A stretch of 64,000 nt of DNA from Cytobacillus solani (GCF_001420595.1 NZ_LJIX01000006.1:2006402-2070401); one strand, 5' to 3'. Positions 29,452 to 39,727 are shown, counted from the stretch's first letter. Notes: a model not told the origin generated them from the letters alone. Numbers and translations: made by a program.

Positions 29452-29871
29452 GTTTAGATACTGTATTTCAAATAATTAGGTTAAATATCTTGTAATCTCA
29501 CATAGAATTATGTTGATTTCATTACTCAAACTTAACATGATTTTTAGGTTACTTTTGTTTTATGAAAAAATAAAAGTAAGTGAACAGATAGAATATCTGA
29601 TCATGTAACAACAACGCCAATGCATCCTAAGGTAGTAAATAAAATGTAAGAAGTAATGAATCAGTCATACTAACATTAATTAAGCAGACTAATTAGTATT
29701 GAAAACTAGTACCAACTATAATGTAATTTATGTTCTTTTCAGTAAACTCGTTAATCCTTGACATTAACGAGTTTTTTAGTAACCAACAATAGTGTCAGTG
29801 ATCAGCACATAAAATGAGCAAGAGTTAGCTGATACATAATCGGAAGGCGATGTTAGGTTAATTCATGGACC
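29452..29871. other. Intergenic stretch with terminator
   Basis: A terminator with arms AACTCGTTAAT (29745-29755) and ATTAACGAGTT (29763-29773) plus a T-run is the only clear element. From about 29835 a frame EGDVRLIHGPWQVGE leads, after a frame change, into the next remnant. Confidence 0.55.
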
Positions 29872-30069
29872 TTGGCAAGTTGGCGAATAGCTCCTTTAGG
29901 ACCAATGATCGCCGATATTCGAATGTGGCTAAACTATTTCAACAATATGAATAATCCTGTAATTAAAGCATTAAAAAAAGGGGAAAAAGCAGGAGCTTTA
30001 AAACTACTAAACACACTGTTGGAAGATATCAAGTCAGGGAAACTCAGTGAAAATAACAATGGTACTTAA
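29872..30069 (+). pseudogene. Unidentified 3' gene remnant
   Basis: About 60 codons reading APLGPMIADIRMWLNYFNNM, then a Lys/Leu-rich helical tail. The preceding frame (IHGPWQVGE) shows it was longer and is frameshifted. I do not recognise the family. The tail looks like the C-terminal helix of an enzyme subunit. It lies just before an IS element. Confidence 0.4.
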
Positions 30070-30192
30070 GGAGATGAATTAATATTTGGTAAGAAATGCA
30101 TTAACAAAAGGCTTGTTATCTAAAACTGATAACAATCCTTTATTTTGGATCTAAGTCAATATCTTGGACATAAAAAAGTTAAGTCCCATTCC

Positions 30193-31065
30193 TTATGCTG
30201 CTCGGCATAATGTTTCTACTTCATCTGGTGTTAAATAGTTTATTGCTCCATGAATTCGCTTTCGGTTGTACCAGCTTTCAATGTAAGTAAATAAGGCTAC
30301 TTTTGCAGTTTCAAAGTCCAGATATCGGTTCCTATAAACCTCTTCTTTTTTCAATGTTGCATGAAATGATTCCATACATGCATTGTCATACGGACAACCT
30401 TTTCGACTAAACGATTGAATGAATCCATGTTGCTTTAACTGCTTTTGGAATGCTTCACTCGTATATTGTGTGCCTAAATCCGTATGCAAAATAACCCCTT
30501 CATTAGGGTCTTGATTTTGAATGGCATTGTCTAGTGCTTGTGTAACCAATTCAACCGTCATTTGTCGGGCAAAGTTATATCCTACGATTTTCTTAGAATG
30601 AAGGTCTAGCACTGAAGCTAAGTAACACCAGCCATCTTTATGTGTGTGAATATATGTAATATCAGCTACCCATTTCTCATTAATAGAGGTTGTTTGAAAA
30701 TCCTGCTCTAATCTGTTTTCACGTTCTTCTATATGACCTTGAAATGATGAAGGACGATATTTTTTAACAATAATAGAACGAACTCCAGCCTGTTTCATTA
30801 AGCGTTGTACACGTTTGATGCTCACCTGAAATCCTTCTTTACGCAATAAGTAATGAATTTTAGGAGCTCCATAACGACCCTTACTTGCTTTATGGATTTC
30901 TCGGATACGTTTGGTTATTTCCTCATTTTCTATTTGATAGGCCGAAGGCATTTTATGGGCAGCTTGATAATAAGTACTTTTAGGCAACTTTAATACACGA
31001 CACATGGTTTGAACAGGATAGTGTGCCTTTTCTTCATTGATATGTTCGATAATTTCTTGATCCAT
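30193..31065 (-). CDS. IS3-family transposase OrfB (DDE integrase core)
   Basis: 290 residues. The HTH_21 region ERIREIHKASKGRYGAPKIHYLL-type pattern (here ITKRIREIHKASKGRYG) is followed by an rve domain. The catalytic residues are visible: WVADITYIHT (D), VILHTDLGTQYTS (D) and NACMESFHATLKKEEV (E). The start ATG overlaps the orfA stop, compatible with programmed frameshifting to an OrfAB fusion. No lesion is seen, so the element may be active. Confidence 0.9.
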   Translation of the reverse strand: MDQEIIEHINEEKAHYPVQTMCRVLKLPKSTYYQAAHKMPSAYQIENEEITKRIREIHKASKGRYGAPKIHYLLRKEGFQVSIKRVQRLMKQAGVRSIIVKKYRPSSFQGHIEERENRLEQDFQTTSINEKWVADITYIHTHKDGWCYLASVLDLHSKKIVGYNFARQMTVELVTQALDNAIQNQDPNEGVILHTDLGTQYTSEAFQKQLKQHGFIQSFSRKGCPYDNACMESFHATLKKEEVYRNRYLDFETAKVALFTYIESWYNRKRIHGAINYLTPDEVETLCRAA

Positions 31066-31334
31066 TACTTTTTCGCGAATATGGTCATAGCCTTTTTTAA
31101 TATTTCTACCTCTTGTTTTAAACGTAAATTTTCTTTTTGAATAGCTGCGATTTCAGCGGGTGTTAATGACTCATTTCCCCCAATAGGAGAATGCACTTTA
31201 ATCCATTTATAAATAGTTACTTCTGAGACACCATATTCGCTAGCAAGCTGGTTGACGGGAGTACCAGCACGATAAAGTTCAACAATCGTTTCTTTGAATT
31301 CTTGATTGTAACGTTTTTGTTTCATAACGGACAC
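31065..31334 (-). CDS. IS3-family transposase OrfA
   Basis: 89 residues. The HTH reads YNQEFKETIVELYRAGTPVNQLASEYGVSEVTIYKW (segments FKETIVELYRAG and VSEVTIYKW), followed by a leucine-zipper-like coiled coil ending KENLRLKQEVEILKKA. It binds the IS ends and forms OrfAB with the downstream frame. It overlaps orfB by one base and has an A-rich slip site near its 3' end. Confidence 0.88.
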   Translation of the reverse strand: MSVMKQKRYNQEFKETIVELYRAGTPVNQLASEYGVSEVTIYKWIKVHSPIGGNESLTPAEIAAIQKENLRLKQEVEILKKAMTIFAKK

Positions 31335-31520
31335 GTCCTCTCTTAATTTCTAGGATAAGGACTTAACTAAAATGTGTCCATACTTCTATACTAGCTCCAA
31401 TTACTGTTTATTTTTATTGAAGTTATTGTACTAACAGTATCGCTTATTCTAAATAACGCCTACATAGGAACGCTTGTTCTTTATTCGGTTGAATTCGAAC
31501 ACAAGGAGAGGGGCATAAGT

Positions 31521-31652
31521 ATGGCTAAAGTTAAGAAAAAAAGACCTACAAGAGACGAATATGAGCTTGGAGAGATCGGTAATACGCTTGTAGAAGCACA
31601 TGATGAAATATTAGAAGTAATATTAGATGTCTGGGAAGATGGTCCAAGGTAA
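31521..31652 (+). CDS. Small hypothetical protein (43 aa)
   Basis: ATG 31521 follows AAGGAGAGGGG. The product is charged: MAKVKKKRPTRDEYELG, then an acidic helix with ends ILDVWEDGPR. Not recognised. The strong ribosome binding site and clear basic-acidic layout support a real gene. Confidence 0.5.
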   Translation: MAKVKKKRPTRDEYELGEIGNTLVEAHDEILEVILDVWEDGPR

Positions 31653-31749
31653 TATTATAAAAATGGATAGCCGTACTAGATTCATTCATATCGAAAAGAA
31701 CTCTGAGATTAATCAATTTCAATTTAGGGACATTATGAAAGTTTCTGTA

Positions 31750-31890
31750 TTATAACGTGGAGCTCCTCTCATTTGAGAAGAGCTTTATTTTGTCCACTAA
31801 ATCTCCCAATAAATGTTCCGCTGTTTCATTTAGTGCCCTAGTAAATCGTATAGCTGCTTGCAATGATGGTAGTGAATCTCTTCGAACCAT
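31750..31890 (-). pseudogene. XRE-type HTH regulator, C-terminal remnant
   Basis: A 46-codon frame on the minus strand contains PSLQAAIRFTRALNETAEHL and LGDLVDKIK. This resembles the last helices of Cro/C1-type HTH domains (PSLxxAxxIAxALNxxxExLF). The first helices are missing, and a hairpin overlaps its end (about 31760-31790). Confidence 0.4.
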
Positions 31891-32001
31891 TAGGCTATGT
31901 AAACAACAATTGTGACAAAGACAAGAGGTAAGATAGAATATTCACATCCATAATAATACAATTATGGTAGTATTATAGGAGGGTTAAAGGAGGAGATTGA
32001 A

Positions 32002-32631
32002 ATGAAGAAACTATTGTCTTTAATTATTATATGTATACTTTTTACTATGATCTCAGCATGTGGACAGGAAAAAACGAATAACAGCAACTCAACAGATAGT
32101 AATTCTGAGAGAAATGATAAAGAATCTACTGAAGAAAAGTCAATTGAAGTGGATAAGGGACTATTAAACGTTGAAATTACTTTGCCAGCTTCTTTATTTG
32201 AAGACCAAGACATTAATGCTGTTATTGCTGAAGCAAAGAATGAAGGTATAGAAGATGTTAAACAAAACGCTGACGGTTCTTTAACTTACAAAATGTCAAA
32301 GTCAAAGCATAAAGAAATGATGAAGGAACTAGAAGAGGGGTTGATGGAATCCATTGAAGATGCTAAAAATAATGAGGATTATGTTTCAATTAAAGATGTT
32401 ACTCATAATAAGACATTCTCGGAATTTACTTTAATTGTCGATCAAGATAAGTTCGAAAATAGCTTTGATGGCTTTGCTGCATTTGGATTAGGCCTATCAG
32501 GAATGTACTATCAACTATTTAATGGGGTTAGTCCAGAAGATTATAAAGTGACAATTTTTATTAAAAGTGAGGCAACAGGAGAAGTGTTTAATACGATTGT
32601 ATATCCTGAAGCATTAAATGAAAGCGAATAA
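32002..32631 (+). CDS. Putative lipoprotein
   Basis: 209 residues after AAGGAGGAG. The signal peptide MKKLLSLIIICILFTMISAC ends in an ISAC lipobox, so it should be lipidated at Cys 20 and anchored outside the membrane. A Ser/Asn/Glu-rich linker follows. The folded domain has VNVEITLPASLFEDQDI-like strands and many acidic residues. It resembles unnamed Bacillus lipoproteins. Function unknown. Confidence 0.8.
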   Translation: MKKLLSLIIICILFTMISACGQEKTNNSNSTDSNSERNDKESTEEKSIEVDKGLLNVEITLPASLFEDQDINAVIAEAKNEGIEDVKQNADGSLTYKMSKSKHKEMMKELEEGLMESIEDAKNNEDYVSIKDVTHNKTFSEFTLIVDQDKFENSFDGFAAFGLGLSGMYYQLFNGVSPEDYKVTIFIKSEATGEVFNTIVYPEALNESE

Positions 32632-32774
32632 TCATAGTTCTACACGAAGTTTAAGGTGCATTTTATTTTAAATAAAATGGTATGTGAGGAATTTGTCAGG
32701 AGTTGTCCCTCATTCCAATAAAAGGAATCTCCCTTTTATTTTGAATCGCATATGTTTAGAGAGGAGAAAATGAT

Positions 32775-33584
32775 ATGCAGTGTCTCGTGAAAAAAGGCAG
32801 TATTAATTATGAAGTCCATGGAAGCGGATTTCCAATTTTGATAATGCATTCAATGGGGACCGATCACCTTTCAATGACAAGTTGGATAGAGCCTATATTT
32901 CAAACCATTAAAGGATTTAAAAGAATATATATAGACCTACCTGCTCATGGGAAAAGTGTAATTGAAGAAAACTTTAGTTCCTCAGATGATATGCTCATAA
33001 GCATATTAGACTTTGTTGACTGTATTATTCCTAATCAAAAGTTCTCGCTGATTGGATTTTCGTACGGAGGCTATTTAGCCCAAGGTATTCTGCATACTAG
33101 GAAAACAAATGTTAAAAGTATTTGTTTACTTTCTACTGCACTGCATATTAGAGATAGAACGCTTCCAAAAAGAGAAGTATTTACTAAGGATAATATCTTG
33201 CTAAGTCAATTAGATCCTGATATATGTGTTGCAATTGAAACTCTCATGAATTATCAAGATAAACAACATATAGAATATTTTCTGAAGGAAATTCAGCCAG
33301 GGCGCTTGTTAGCAAATAAAAAATTTTTACATTCAAATTGGAGGGAGAAAGGGTACTTTCTTTCAGAAGAACCTTTTAAAAATATGGGGGAACTCTCTCA
33401 GCCAGCTCTTTTCATAATGGGAAAACAAGACTCAATATGCGGATATAAAGATCATATATCGCTTTTAAACAAATTTTCAAATGCAACTTTTGCGATATTA
33501 GATCAAACTGGTCATATGATACAAATCGAAAAAAGGCAAATTGTTCAATGCTTAGTTCAAGATTGGTTACTAACAATTAAGTAA
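32775..33584 (+). CDS. Alpha/beta hydrolase
   Basis: 269 residues after GAGAGGAG. Alpha/beta-hydrolase landmarks are an oxyanion-hole HSMGTDHLSM region, the IDLPAHGKS loop, the nucleophile elbow GFSYGGYLAQG (Ser about 98), an acid in MGKQDSICGY and the histidine in DQTGHMIQIE. It looks catalytically complete. The substrate cannot be predicted. It has no operon partner. Confidence 0.85.
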   Translation: MQCLVKKGSINYEVHGSGFPILIMHSMGTDHLSMTSWIEPIFQTIKGFKRIYIDLPAHGKSVIEENFSSSDDMLISILDFVDCIIPNQKFSLIGFSYGGYLAQGILHTRKTNVKSICLLSTALHIRDRTLPKREVFTKDNILLSQLDPDICVAIETLMNYQDKQHIEYFLKEIQPGRLLANKKFLHSNWREKGYFLSEEPFKNMGELSQPALFIMGKQDSICGYKDHISLLNKFSNATFAILDQTGHMIQIEKRQIVQCLVQDWLLTIK

Positions 33585-33920
33585 TTAAGGCGGGAACAAT
33601 GGTTCAGTTGTCAAAAATTATTCTTATATGAACCAGAAAATTTATTTTATTAAATGGATTAACACTATATCAAGGAGATTTCTATAGGTTTAAACCTATA
33701 GAAATCAAATATGAAGGACAAAACCTATCAGATACCTAGAAATGACCTTCATCGGGGCTATGAAGGATCAAACTTGGTCAGGTAACGAAGAAAATATCCT
33801 TCATTCGCTTTTGAAGTAAAAGCTAATTAACACTTAGGTTAGTTTTTTTATTTTCTTAATAAGAGCTGTATGTCATCTATAAGAGAGTTAAGCAAATCTA
33901 AAGTTTTCTATATATTATAC
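33585..33920. repeat. Intergenic repeats: perfect 30-bp palindrome and two tandem hairpin units
   Basis: At 33677-33706 GATTTCTATAGGTTT meets its exact complement with no loop. Right after it, about 33712-33815, are two related units of about 50 bp. Each begins TATGAAGGA, contains CAAAACxT...TCAGxTA and ends CCTTCAT, so each can fold by GAAGG/CCTTC pairing. No gene is present. Confidence 0.7.
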
Positions 33921-34220
33921 CTATTCATGTACACCATCGGGAAAATTTTTATTCCAATTTTTATCTCCAGTGTGTTCTAAGTCTTGAGCTGTACGCTCCA
34001 AGACATTAAGCATCCATCGTTTAGTTTCTTGTATCGTATCGTAGAATACTTTTTCTTCAACTCCAGTTGTTTTTATACCAGCTAGTGCGTTCGAAGCGAT
34101 TAGACGTCGATGTTCGTCTGCTTTCTTATCATACTCATCAAATACATGTTTTACGAAAATTGATAAGTCTTTTTGTTCCTTTGTTAGCCTTTGTTGAATT
34201 TCAGCTAATCTTTTATCCAT
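33921..34220 (-). CDS. Hypothetical helical protein (99 aa)
   Basis: A small, highly charged protein, DKRLAEIQQRLTKEQKDLSI then helices with ERTAQDLEHTGD. No membrane segment or signal is seen. An AGGGG site precedes the ATG. I do not recognise the family. It lies in reverse orientation between the repeat region and mreBH. Confidence 0.6.
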   Translation of the reverse strand: MDKRLAEIQQRLTKEQKDLSIFVKHVFDEYDKKADEHRRLIASNALAGIKTTGVEEKVFYDTIQETKRWMLNVLERTAQDLEHTGDKNWNKNFPDGVHE

Positions 34221-34567
34221 TGTATATTCCCCTTTGTTTCTTAATGATTGTAACTTTTCATATGATTCCCCAAAGTTACGAATACCATGTTATCTTCAAG
34301 AAACCTCACTATTAACAAATATGGTTTCCAATACCCTTTAGGGCTACAGAAACCAATCCATATGAACCTTCATGGCTGACAAATTCACTGGAGTATCTGA
34401 AATCGGTCGTTAAAACATTACTCCAAAGAAGAAAAGGTATGAACCAATGATGATAGTTATCTAAATATTATATCTATTCCCTTGTATACTTTTCACAAGT
34501 TAACACGTGTATTTTTTATATGAATATAAATTGATTATAATATTATTATGTAAACTATAGGTGAGTT

Positions 34568-34606
34568 AAAATAGAGTGCACTCATTTCTTTGAAGAGTAC
34601 ACTCCA
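34568..34606 (-). terminator. Terminator of mreBH
   Basis: GAGTGCACTC and GAGTACACTC arms (one mismatch as a stem), with a T-rich tail on the minus strand. Bases 34221-34567 hold nothing else that I can identify. Confidence 0.55.
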
Positions 34607-34617
34607 TTTCAATCTAT

Positions 34618-35625
34618 TTACTTAGTCGCAGTTTGCAATTTCCCAATATACTTCAAAGCTTTGCCTGTCCCAATTGCTACAGATTCTAGTGGACTTGGGG
34701 CTAGATGAACAGGCACAGAGATTTCATTCGCAATCCATTCCTGCAGCCCATTAATAAGAGCGCCGCCACCAGATAATATGACGCCACGATCAACGATATC
34801 GCCGCTTAATTCTGCTGGACTATCCTCTAATGTGGCTCGGATTGCTTCGAGAATGTGAAGCAATGATTCTCTTATGGCCTCACGAATTTTGTATGATGAC
34901 AATGTAATCGTTTTTGGCAGGCCAGTTACAAGATCTCGTCCACGGATATCCATTGTTAATTCCTCATGATCAATAAGGGCATAGCCAATTTCCATTTTCA
35001 CCTGCTCAGCAGTTCTTTCACCTATTAGGACATTGAAGTCTCTGCGAACATATTGGATGATATCATCGTCAAGCTTATCTCCTCCAATACGAATAGAATG
35101 GCAGGCTACAACTCCTCCGTATGAAATAATGGCGACTTCTGTAGAGCCACCACCTATATCAACAACAACATTTGCTATCGGCTCATCAACTGGTAAGTCA
35201 GCGCCAATTGCTGCCGCAACAGGTTCTTCAATTAAATGGACTTGCTTTGCTCCAGCATTTTTGGCAGCATCCTGTATGGCTCTTCTTTCTACACTCGTAG
35301 AACCAGAAGGAGTACATATAATTACATTAGGCTTTCTAATTGAAAATCCAGCTTTTTTCGTTGCTTTTCCTATTACATATCTAAGCATATCAGTAGTTGT
35401 TTGATAATCTGCAATCACGCCATCCTTTAATGGACGAATTGCGATAATCTTGCCTGGTGTTTTACCGATCATTTCTTTTGCTTCTTTTCCGACCGCTAAC
35501 ACCTTTTGAGTTACTGTATCAATTGCTACAACAGAGGGCTCATTAAAAGTAATTCCTTTATTTTTACAATATACGAGAATATTTGCAGTTCCTAGATCAA
35601 TTCCTAGTTCATAAGTTGTAATCAT
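34618..35625 (-). CDS. mreBH: MreB-family actin homologue, MreBH-type
   Basis: 335 residues, the length of Bacillus MreBH. The actin-fold nucleotide site is visible: phosphate 1 [14 protein letters not shown], phosphate 2 [16 protein letters not shown], and adenosine motif [13 protein letters not shown]. It polymerises under the membrane and guides cell-wall synthesis and hydrolase placement during elongation. On the minus-strand upstream side an AACCCCC element (35690-35696) resembles the -35 of SigI promoters, which control mreBH in B. subtilis; the matching -10 is uncertain. The gene stands alone. Confidence 0.85.
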   Translation of the reverse strand: MITTYELGIDLGTANILVYCKNKGITFNEPSVVAIDTVTQKVLAVGKEAKEMIGKTPGKIIAIRPLKDGVIADYQTTTDMLRYVIGKATKKAGFSIRKPNVIICTPSGSTSVERRAIQDAAKNAGAKQVHLIEEPVAAAIGADLPVDEPIANVVVDIGGGSTEVAIISYGGVVACHSIRIGGDKLDDDIIQYVRRDFNVLIGERTAEQVKMEIGYALIDHEELTMDIRGRDLVTGLPKTITLSSYKIREAIRESLLHILEAIRATLEDSPAELSGDIVDRGVILSGGGALINGLQEWIANEISVPVHLAPSPLESVAIGTGKALKYIGKLQTATK

Positions 35626-35978
35626 TATTTCCCACCTATTTTCTATTCTTTCATGTTCCTTATAATCTTCTAATACGTTAACACGAATTTGGGGGTTTAA
35701 AATGAATTGTTATCGTAACGTAAATGAAATGTAATGATTGAGGAAATTTTAACCTATATATTTAATAAATGAAAAGAATATGGTAGATTATATCCAATGA
35801 AAAATGAATAGGAGGAACATTTTCTGTTAATAATGTTTAGATGTGGAAAACGAATATGTTTTTGATAAGATAAATAACAGGAAAGTATTCACTCAATATG
35901 ATACGATAAGGGCAAATATCCTTGTTATACATGAAGGAAACAGATATTATAGTAGGCAGCAAAGGCAGTGAGTGTAGA
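35626..35978. other. Divergent intergenic region mreBH/miaA
   Basis: AT-rich, with AACCCCC (minus strand) as a possible SigI-type -35 for mreBH. No further gene is supported. The last part could encode an N-terminal extension of MiaA if TTG 35922 were used. Confidence 0.4.
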
Positions 35979-36941
35979 TTGAACAAGAGAGAAAAGCTTG
36001 TTGTGCTAATTGGTCCAACAGCAGTGGGGAAGACGAAATTAAGTATTGAATTAGCAAAAAGATTTAACGGAGAAATTATTAGTGGCGATTCGATGCAGAT
36101 TTATAAAGGGATGGATATTGGTACGGCAAAAATTATGCCAAGTGAAATGGAAGGAATCCCACATCATTTAATTGACATAAAAAATCCAGACGAACCTTTT
36201 TCAGTTGCAGAGTTTCAAGAACTTGTCCGATTGAAAATTGCAGAGATTTCACAAAGGGGTAAGCTCCCCATGATTGTTGGCGGTACCGGGTTATATATTC
36301 AGTCAGTCATTTGTGATTACCAATTTTCGGATGCACCATCTGACGATCATTTTCGTATCATGCTGGAAAAAAGAGCAGATATTGAAGGGAATGAGAAGCT
36401 GCATCGAGAATTGATGGAAGTAGACCCAGAAAGTGCAAATAAAATCCATCCTAATAATGTTCGCCGAGTAATTAGAGCACTAGAAGTGTATCATGTTACT
36501 GGAAAAACGGTAAGTAACTACCAGAAAAATCAACAGCCAGAATTGATGTATCAAACAGCTATGATTGGTTTAACGATGGAACGGGAAATGCTGTATGAAC
36601 GTATAAATAAGAGAGTAGATTTAATGATAAGTGATGGACTTCTTCCAGAAGTAGAGAAGCTGTACGTGCATGGATTAAAGGGCTGCCAATCGATTCAAGC
36701 AATTGGATATAAAGAAATTTACGAATATTTTCAAGCACACGTAACACTCGAAGAAGCGATCACACAGTTAAAGCAAAATTCAAGACGTTACGCCAAAAGA
36801 CAGTTAACATGGTTTCGAAATAAAATGAATGTTGATTGGTTTGATATGACAGATGCTGTGAGTTTAGGTGGATTTGAAAAAAAACTTGATGAAATTTCAA
36901 CGTATATTGAAGGAAAGCTGCAATTAAAATCGAATACATAA
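35979..36941 (+). CDS. miaA: tRNA dimethylallyltransferase
   Basis: About 320 residues. It adds dimethylallyl to A37 of tRNAs reading codons that begin with U, a set that includes tRNA-Cys. The Walker [34 protein letters not shown], the DDAP-like GTGLYIQSV and [14 protein letters not shown] motifs are present. TTG 35979 gives the usual length (B. subtilis about 314). An in-frame TTG at 35922 or ATG at 35931 would add 16-19 residues without homology support. It is followed closely by hfq, the conserved order. Confidence 0.92.
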   Translation: MNKREKLVVLIGPTAVGKTKLSIELAKRFNGEIISGDSMQIYKGMDIGTAKIMPSEMEGIPHHLIDIKNPDEPFSVAEFQELVRLKIAEISQRGKLPMIVGGTGLYIQSVICDYQFSDAPSDDHFRIMLEKRADIEGNEKLHRELMEVDPESANKIHPNNVRRVIRALEVYHVTGKTVSNYQKNQQPELMYQTAMIGLTMEREMLYERINKRVDLMISDGLLPEVEKLYVHGLKGCQSIQAIGYKEIYEYFQAHVTLEEAITQLKQNSRRYAKRQLTWFRNKMNVDWFDMTDAVSLGGFEKKLDEISTYIEGKLQLKSNT

Positions 36942-36969
36942 TATTAGAGATAAAAGAGGAGGAAATAGT

Positions 36970-37200
36970 ATGAAAACATCGATCAATATTCAAGATCAAT
37001 TTTTAAATCAGCTTCGCAAGGATAATACAAATGTAACGGTCTTTTTATTAAATGGATTCCAAATCAGAGGACAAATTAAAGGCTTTGATAATTTTACTGT
37101 ACTTTTTGAATCTGAAGGAAAGCAACAGCTCGTCTATAAACACGCTATTTCAACATTTGCCCCTCAGCGAAATGTACAGCTTGATATGGATAACCAGTAA
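36970..37200 (+). CDS. hfq: RNA chaperone Hfq
   Basis: 76 residues with a strong AGAGGAGGA site. It has the Sm1 motif ([24 protein letters not shown], in parts QDQFLNQLR and VTVFLLNG) and the Sm2 [10 protein letters not shown]. It forms the hexameric RNA-binding ring and is probably co-transcribed with miaA. Confidence 0.95.
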   Translation: MKTSINIQDQFLNQLRKDNTNVTVFLLNGFQIRGQIKGFDNFTVLFESEGKQQLVYKHAISTFAPQRNVQLDMDNQ

Positions 37201-37368
37201 AATTCTAGTTATATAAATAAAATGAATGTGACCCTCGCTTCTATTGGAGCGGGGGATTTTGTTGTATGTAGTTAAGTTATATAAAAATGAATACAGAAGA
37301 AAGTTTTGGCTAAATAAGGAAAAAAGGTAAAAGCAAAAATTGGTGCATATAAAGACCCTCCTGTGATT

Positions 37369-37554
37369 ATTTGTGCTCGGATCAAGCGCATTCTGTAATC
37401 CGTCCCCAAAGGCATTAAAGGCAAATATCAATAATGAAATTAGAAGACCAAGGAAAAACAGCCTCCACCATTGACCATTCAAAATGACGCTCAATGCATC
37501 ATTTGATTTATATACATCAAAGAACTCTGGGAACTTCACAAACTGCTGCAGCCC
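37369..37554 (-). pseudogene. Oligopeptide/dipeptide ABC permease (OppC/DppC-type) C-terminal remnant
   Basis: The minus-strand frame reads VILNGQWWRLFFLGLLISLL, then FAFNAFGDGLQNALDP. This is the last membrane segment and GDxLxDxLDP tail of OppC/DppC permeases. The rest of the transporter is not found nearby. A hairpin follows further right. Confidence 0.6.
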
Positions 37555-37658
37555 AAAATTTGATAAGCTTATCAGTCAATCTGTTGCAAAGCAGGAACCT
37601 GATTTTTTATCTATTCCATTGGTGTTATGAAGAAATAGAAGCTGCAGATTACCTGCAA

Positions 37659-37694
37659 AAAGGGGTTCGGAATGATTTCATCCCGAACCCCTTT
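37659..37694. terminator. Bidirectional terminator
   Basis: AAAGGGGTTCGG and CCGAACCCCTTT are exact 12-nt arms. It serves the DUF3298 gene on the minus strand. Confidence 0.75.
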
Positions 37695-37712
37695 AGAGTT
37701 TTCTGCCTTTAC

Positions 37713-38483
37713 TTATTTAATGTAATTGTGACCAACTAAGTCTTTAGAAATCACTTCAGTAGGAATAACGAATTCAACAATGCCCATATAACCAGGTGCA
37801 ACTTCATATTCGTCAAAAGAGATAACTAATTTATGATCCTTGTTAATATAGAAGTTCTGATCAGCACAAATCTGCTTGAATTTATCTACTATATTTATGT
37901 CTTCAATGCCTCCGTCGTTTACCCAGTAAACTTTATTGCTATCTTTCTTCATTTGTTCCTTCATTTGACTTTTAATATTTTCACTAATATCTGCTATATA
38001 ATCATTATTTTTAAATAAGATTGGAAGAGTTAATAGAACTTGTTCTTTTTTATCAATTGTATCGTATTTCATTGTTGTAGATGAAGAGCCTTTAGCTTTA
38101 TCAGTATATCTTCCGATAGAGAATATGAGTTCATCATCTGTTTTTACTTCATAGCCTGAATTGACGCTTAAATGACCATTTCCTTTTTCCTTTATTTCAT
38201 TTACTTCCTTTTTAAACTCATCATATAATTTTTGGTTTTCAGCTAAATACTTTTGATTAAGACTGCTCTCAAGCTCTTTATTCTCAAGACTTTCTATTTT
38301 AGGAACTTGTAGCTGGGCGTTAACATCTTTTCCTTCAGCGGTAAAAGTAACTCCCTTTACCATAGTGCCAACTACAGGTACGTCTGATAAAGTTTTTGCG
38401 AATGATGCGCTTGTATTTACACTTGCTGTAAAGATAGCTGCTGCAGTAGTTAATCCAATAAGCCATTTATAGCCTTTTTTCAT
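37713..38483 (-). CDS. Secreted DUF3298/DUF4163 (RsiV/PdaC-like) protein
   Basis: About 256 residues starting at the ATG placed after GGAGATGATTCTA. The signal peptide MKKGYKWLIGLTTAAAIFTA is followed by a lysine/glutamate-rich ectodomain. The C-terminal DUF3298 part has TLPILFKNNDYIADIS and KLVISFDEYEVAPGYMGIVEF. This domain is found in RsiV anti-sigma factors and PdaC. No transmembrane or anti-sigma part is present here, so the role is open. A related minus-strand gene is at 57538-58242. Confidence 0.75.
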   Translation of the reverse strand: MKKGYKWLIGLTTAAAIFTASVNTSASFAKTLSDVPVVGTMVKGVTFTAEGKDVNAQLQVPKIESLENKELESSLNQKYLAENQKLYDEFKKEVNEIKEKGNGHLSVNSGYEVKTDDELIFSIGRYTDKAKGSSSTTMKYDTIDKKEQVLLTLPILFKNNDYIADISENIKSQMKEQMKKDSNKVYWVNDGGIEDINIVDKFKQICADQNFYINKDHKLVISFDEYEVAPGYMGIVEFVIPTEVISKDLVGHNYIK

Positions 38484-38871
38484 TAGAATCATCTCCATTT
38501 TATAGTTAATTAAATTTCCGGTATCTTGAGCGGCTATTTCACCGTTCTAACAATAATATTATTTATGTTTTATAGGGCCCTTTTTGTTAGATACGTATCT
38601 TTGATGTGTTACATAAAATAGACGCCGATGGGGGAGAAAAAAGTTTGAAAAATTTCTTTAAATTTTTTTCTAATAGTAAAGGTTATAAAAAACTTCAAAG
38701 AGGTTGAAACATGATTTAATAATGATGACAAGATCCATTCGAGTTAAATGGCATTTTGGTAATATCATTGCAATTAAATAATGGCGAGCAGTGACTGAGA
38801 CTGTTCGCCATTTTCAAAGATTATTAAACTTTTTGTGAAAGGATTCTAGAGATCCTGTAACTCGGATGCCA
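38484..38871. other. Intergenic with terminator
   Basis: Contains a hairpin AATGGCGAGCAGT...ACTGTTCGCCATT (about 38779-38813). The rest is AT-rich and empty. Confidence 0.5.
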
Positions 38872-39168
38872 TTACCTATTATCTTTTTGTCGAACCTTTA
38901 AAAGCTCCAGTCCTTTTAACAACGCTTCTCCTCCAAAACCTGCAATGATAGAAAGGAGGATAACTTTCAGTGTTGAATCAGGATCTGTATAGACAACCAA
39001 AAAAACTGCACCAAGAGCTCCTAAGATGACTTCTTCCCAAAATCCTAGATAAATAAACTTTTTTGTTTTTCGGGGCACTACTAGTTTCCCCTCTTTACTT
39101 AGATGCCCTGCCACACCGACTAGTCCACCAATCAAAACAGCGAAGATAATGTTCAACAACATTTGCAC
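38872..39168 (-). CDS. DUF4257-type small membrane protein
   Basis: 98 residues with an N-terminal helix LLNIIFAVLIGGLVGVAGHL and two further hydrophobic segments (VILGALGAVFLVVY, LLSIIAGFGGEALLKGL). Typical of the uncharacterised Bacillus DUF4257 membrane proteins. An AGGAGTG site precedes the ATG. Confidence 0.65.
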   Translation of the reverse strand: MQMLLNIIFAVLIGGLVGVAGHLSKEGKLVVPRKTKKFIYLGFWEEVILGALGAVFLVVYTDPDSTLKVILLSIIAGFGGEALLKGLELLKVRQKDNR

Positions 39169-39727
39169 TTCACACTCCTAAAGTCGTGATTTTTGGTTAA
39201 GCGACCTTAGTTTGATTCTTGGTGTATTACTAGTATATAAGGATATTGTTTAAAATAGAATGTGTAAAATTACCGAATTTTCCAATAATTTCCCTAGGAA
39301 AAGTATACTGTATAATAATTACAATTTTGAAATGGTCATACTATTGCATTATATTTTAAGGCATAGTTCTCTATCTTAGTAATAAAATAGAAGACAAACT
39401 TGGACAAACCATTACCATTCAATCAAAAGTCTATGAAGTCACACCTGTAACAGTCCGCTCGCTGGCAGGGAAAGGAGCATTGTCCAAAACAATAAATAAA
39501 TATGATAAAGTGGCAATGGCTTCGAAGTAGTTTACCCACACTAAGATTTTAGCTGCAGCGGGGGATTTTTGTGCGTTTTCCGTAAAATCTTTAATGAAGT
39601 AAGCACAGCTTGAATACATATAGATATAGTATTTTTTATTAAGAATGTAATCGTGATGAAATATAGGCATTTGTCACAAAAATATCTTCTAGGCGTATAC
39701 TGTTTTGAGAACGTGAGGTGAACGCTT
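39169..39727. other. Intergenic with an orphan 3' remnant
   Basis: Around 39384-39530 (plus) a frame reads LGQTITIQSKVYEVTPVTVR, then SLAGKGALSKTINKYDK, and ends at TAG. It has no start and I cannot assign it. The remainder is AT-rich. The spoVK promoter should lie in the last 60 bases (TGTCACAAAAATATC...). Confidence 0.4.

Larger units (their letters stand above)
30165..31380 (-). mobile_element. IS3-family insertion sequence, apparently complete
   Basis: The terminal inverted repeats are TGGACATAAAAAAGTTAAGTCC on one end (read as TGGACA... and ...TTAAGTCC), with the complementary end reading TGGACACATTTTAGTTAAGTCC (parts TGGACA and AGTTAAGTCC). The length is 1216 bp and it carries orfA and orfB on the minus strand. 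No convincing target duplication is visible at its edges. Confidence 0.85.

Noticed and set aside
35033-35404. Plus-strand frame of 123 codons opposite mreBH
   Set aside because: It is the antisense shadow of a well-conserved gene, with no ribosome binding site and low-complexity translation.
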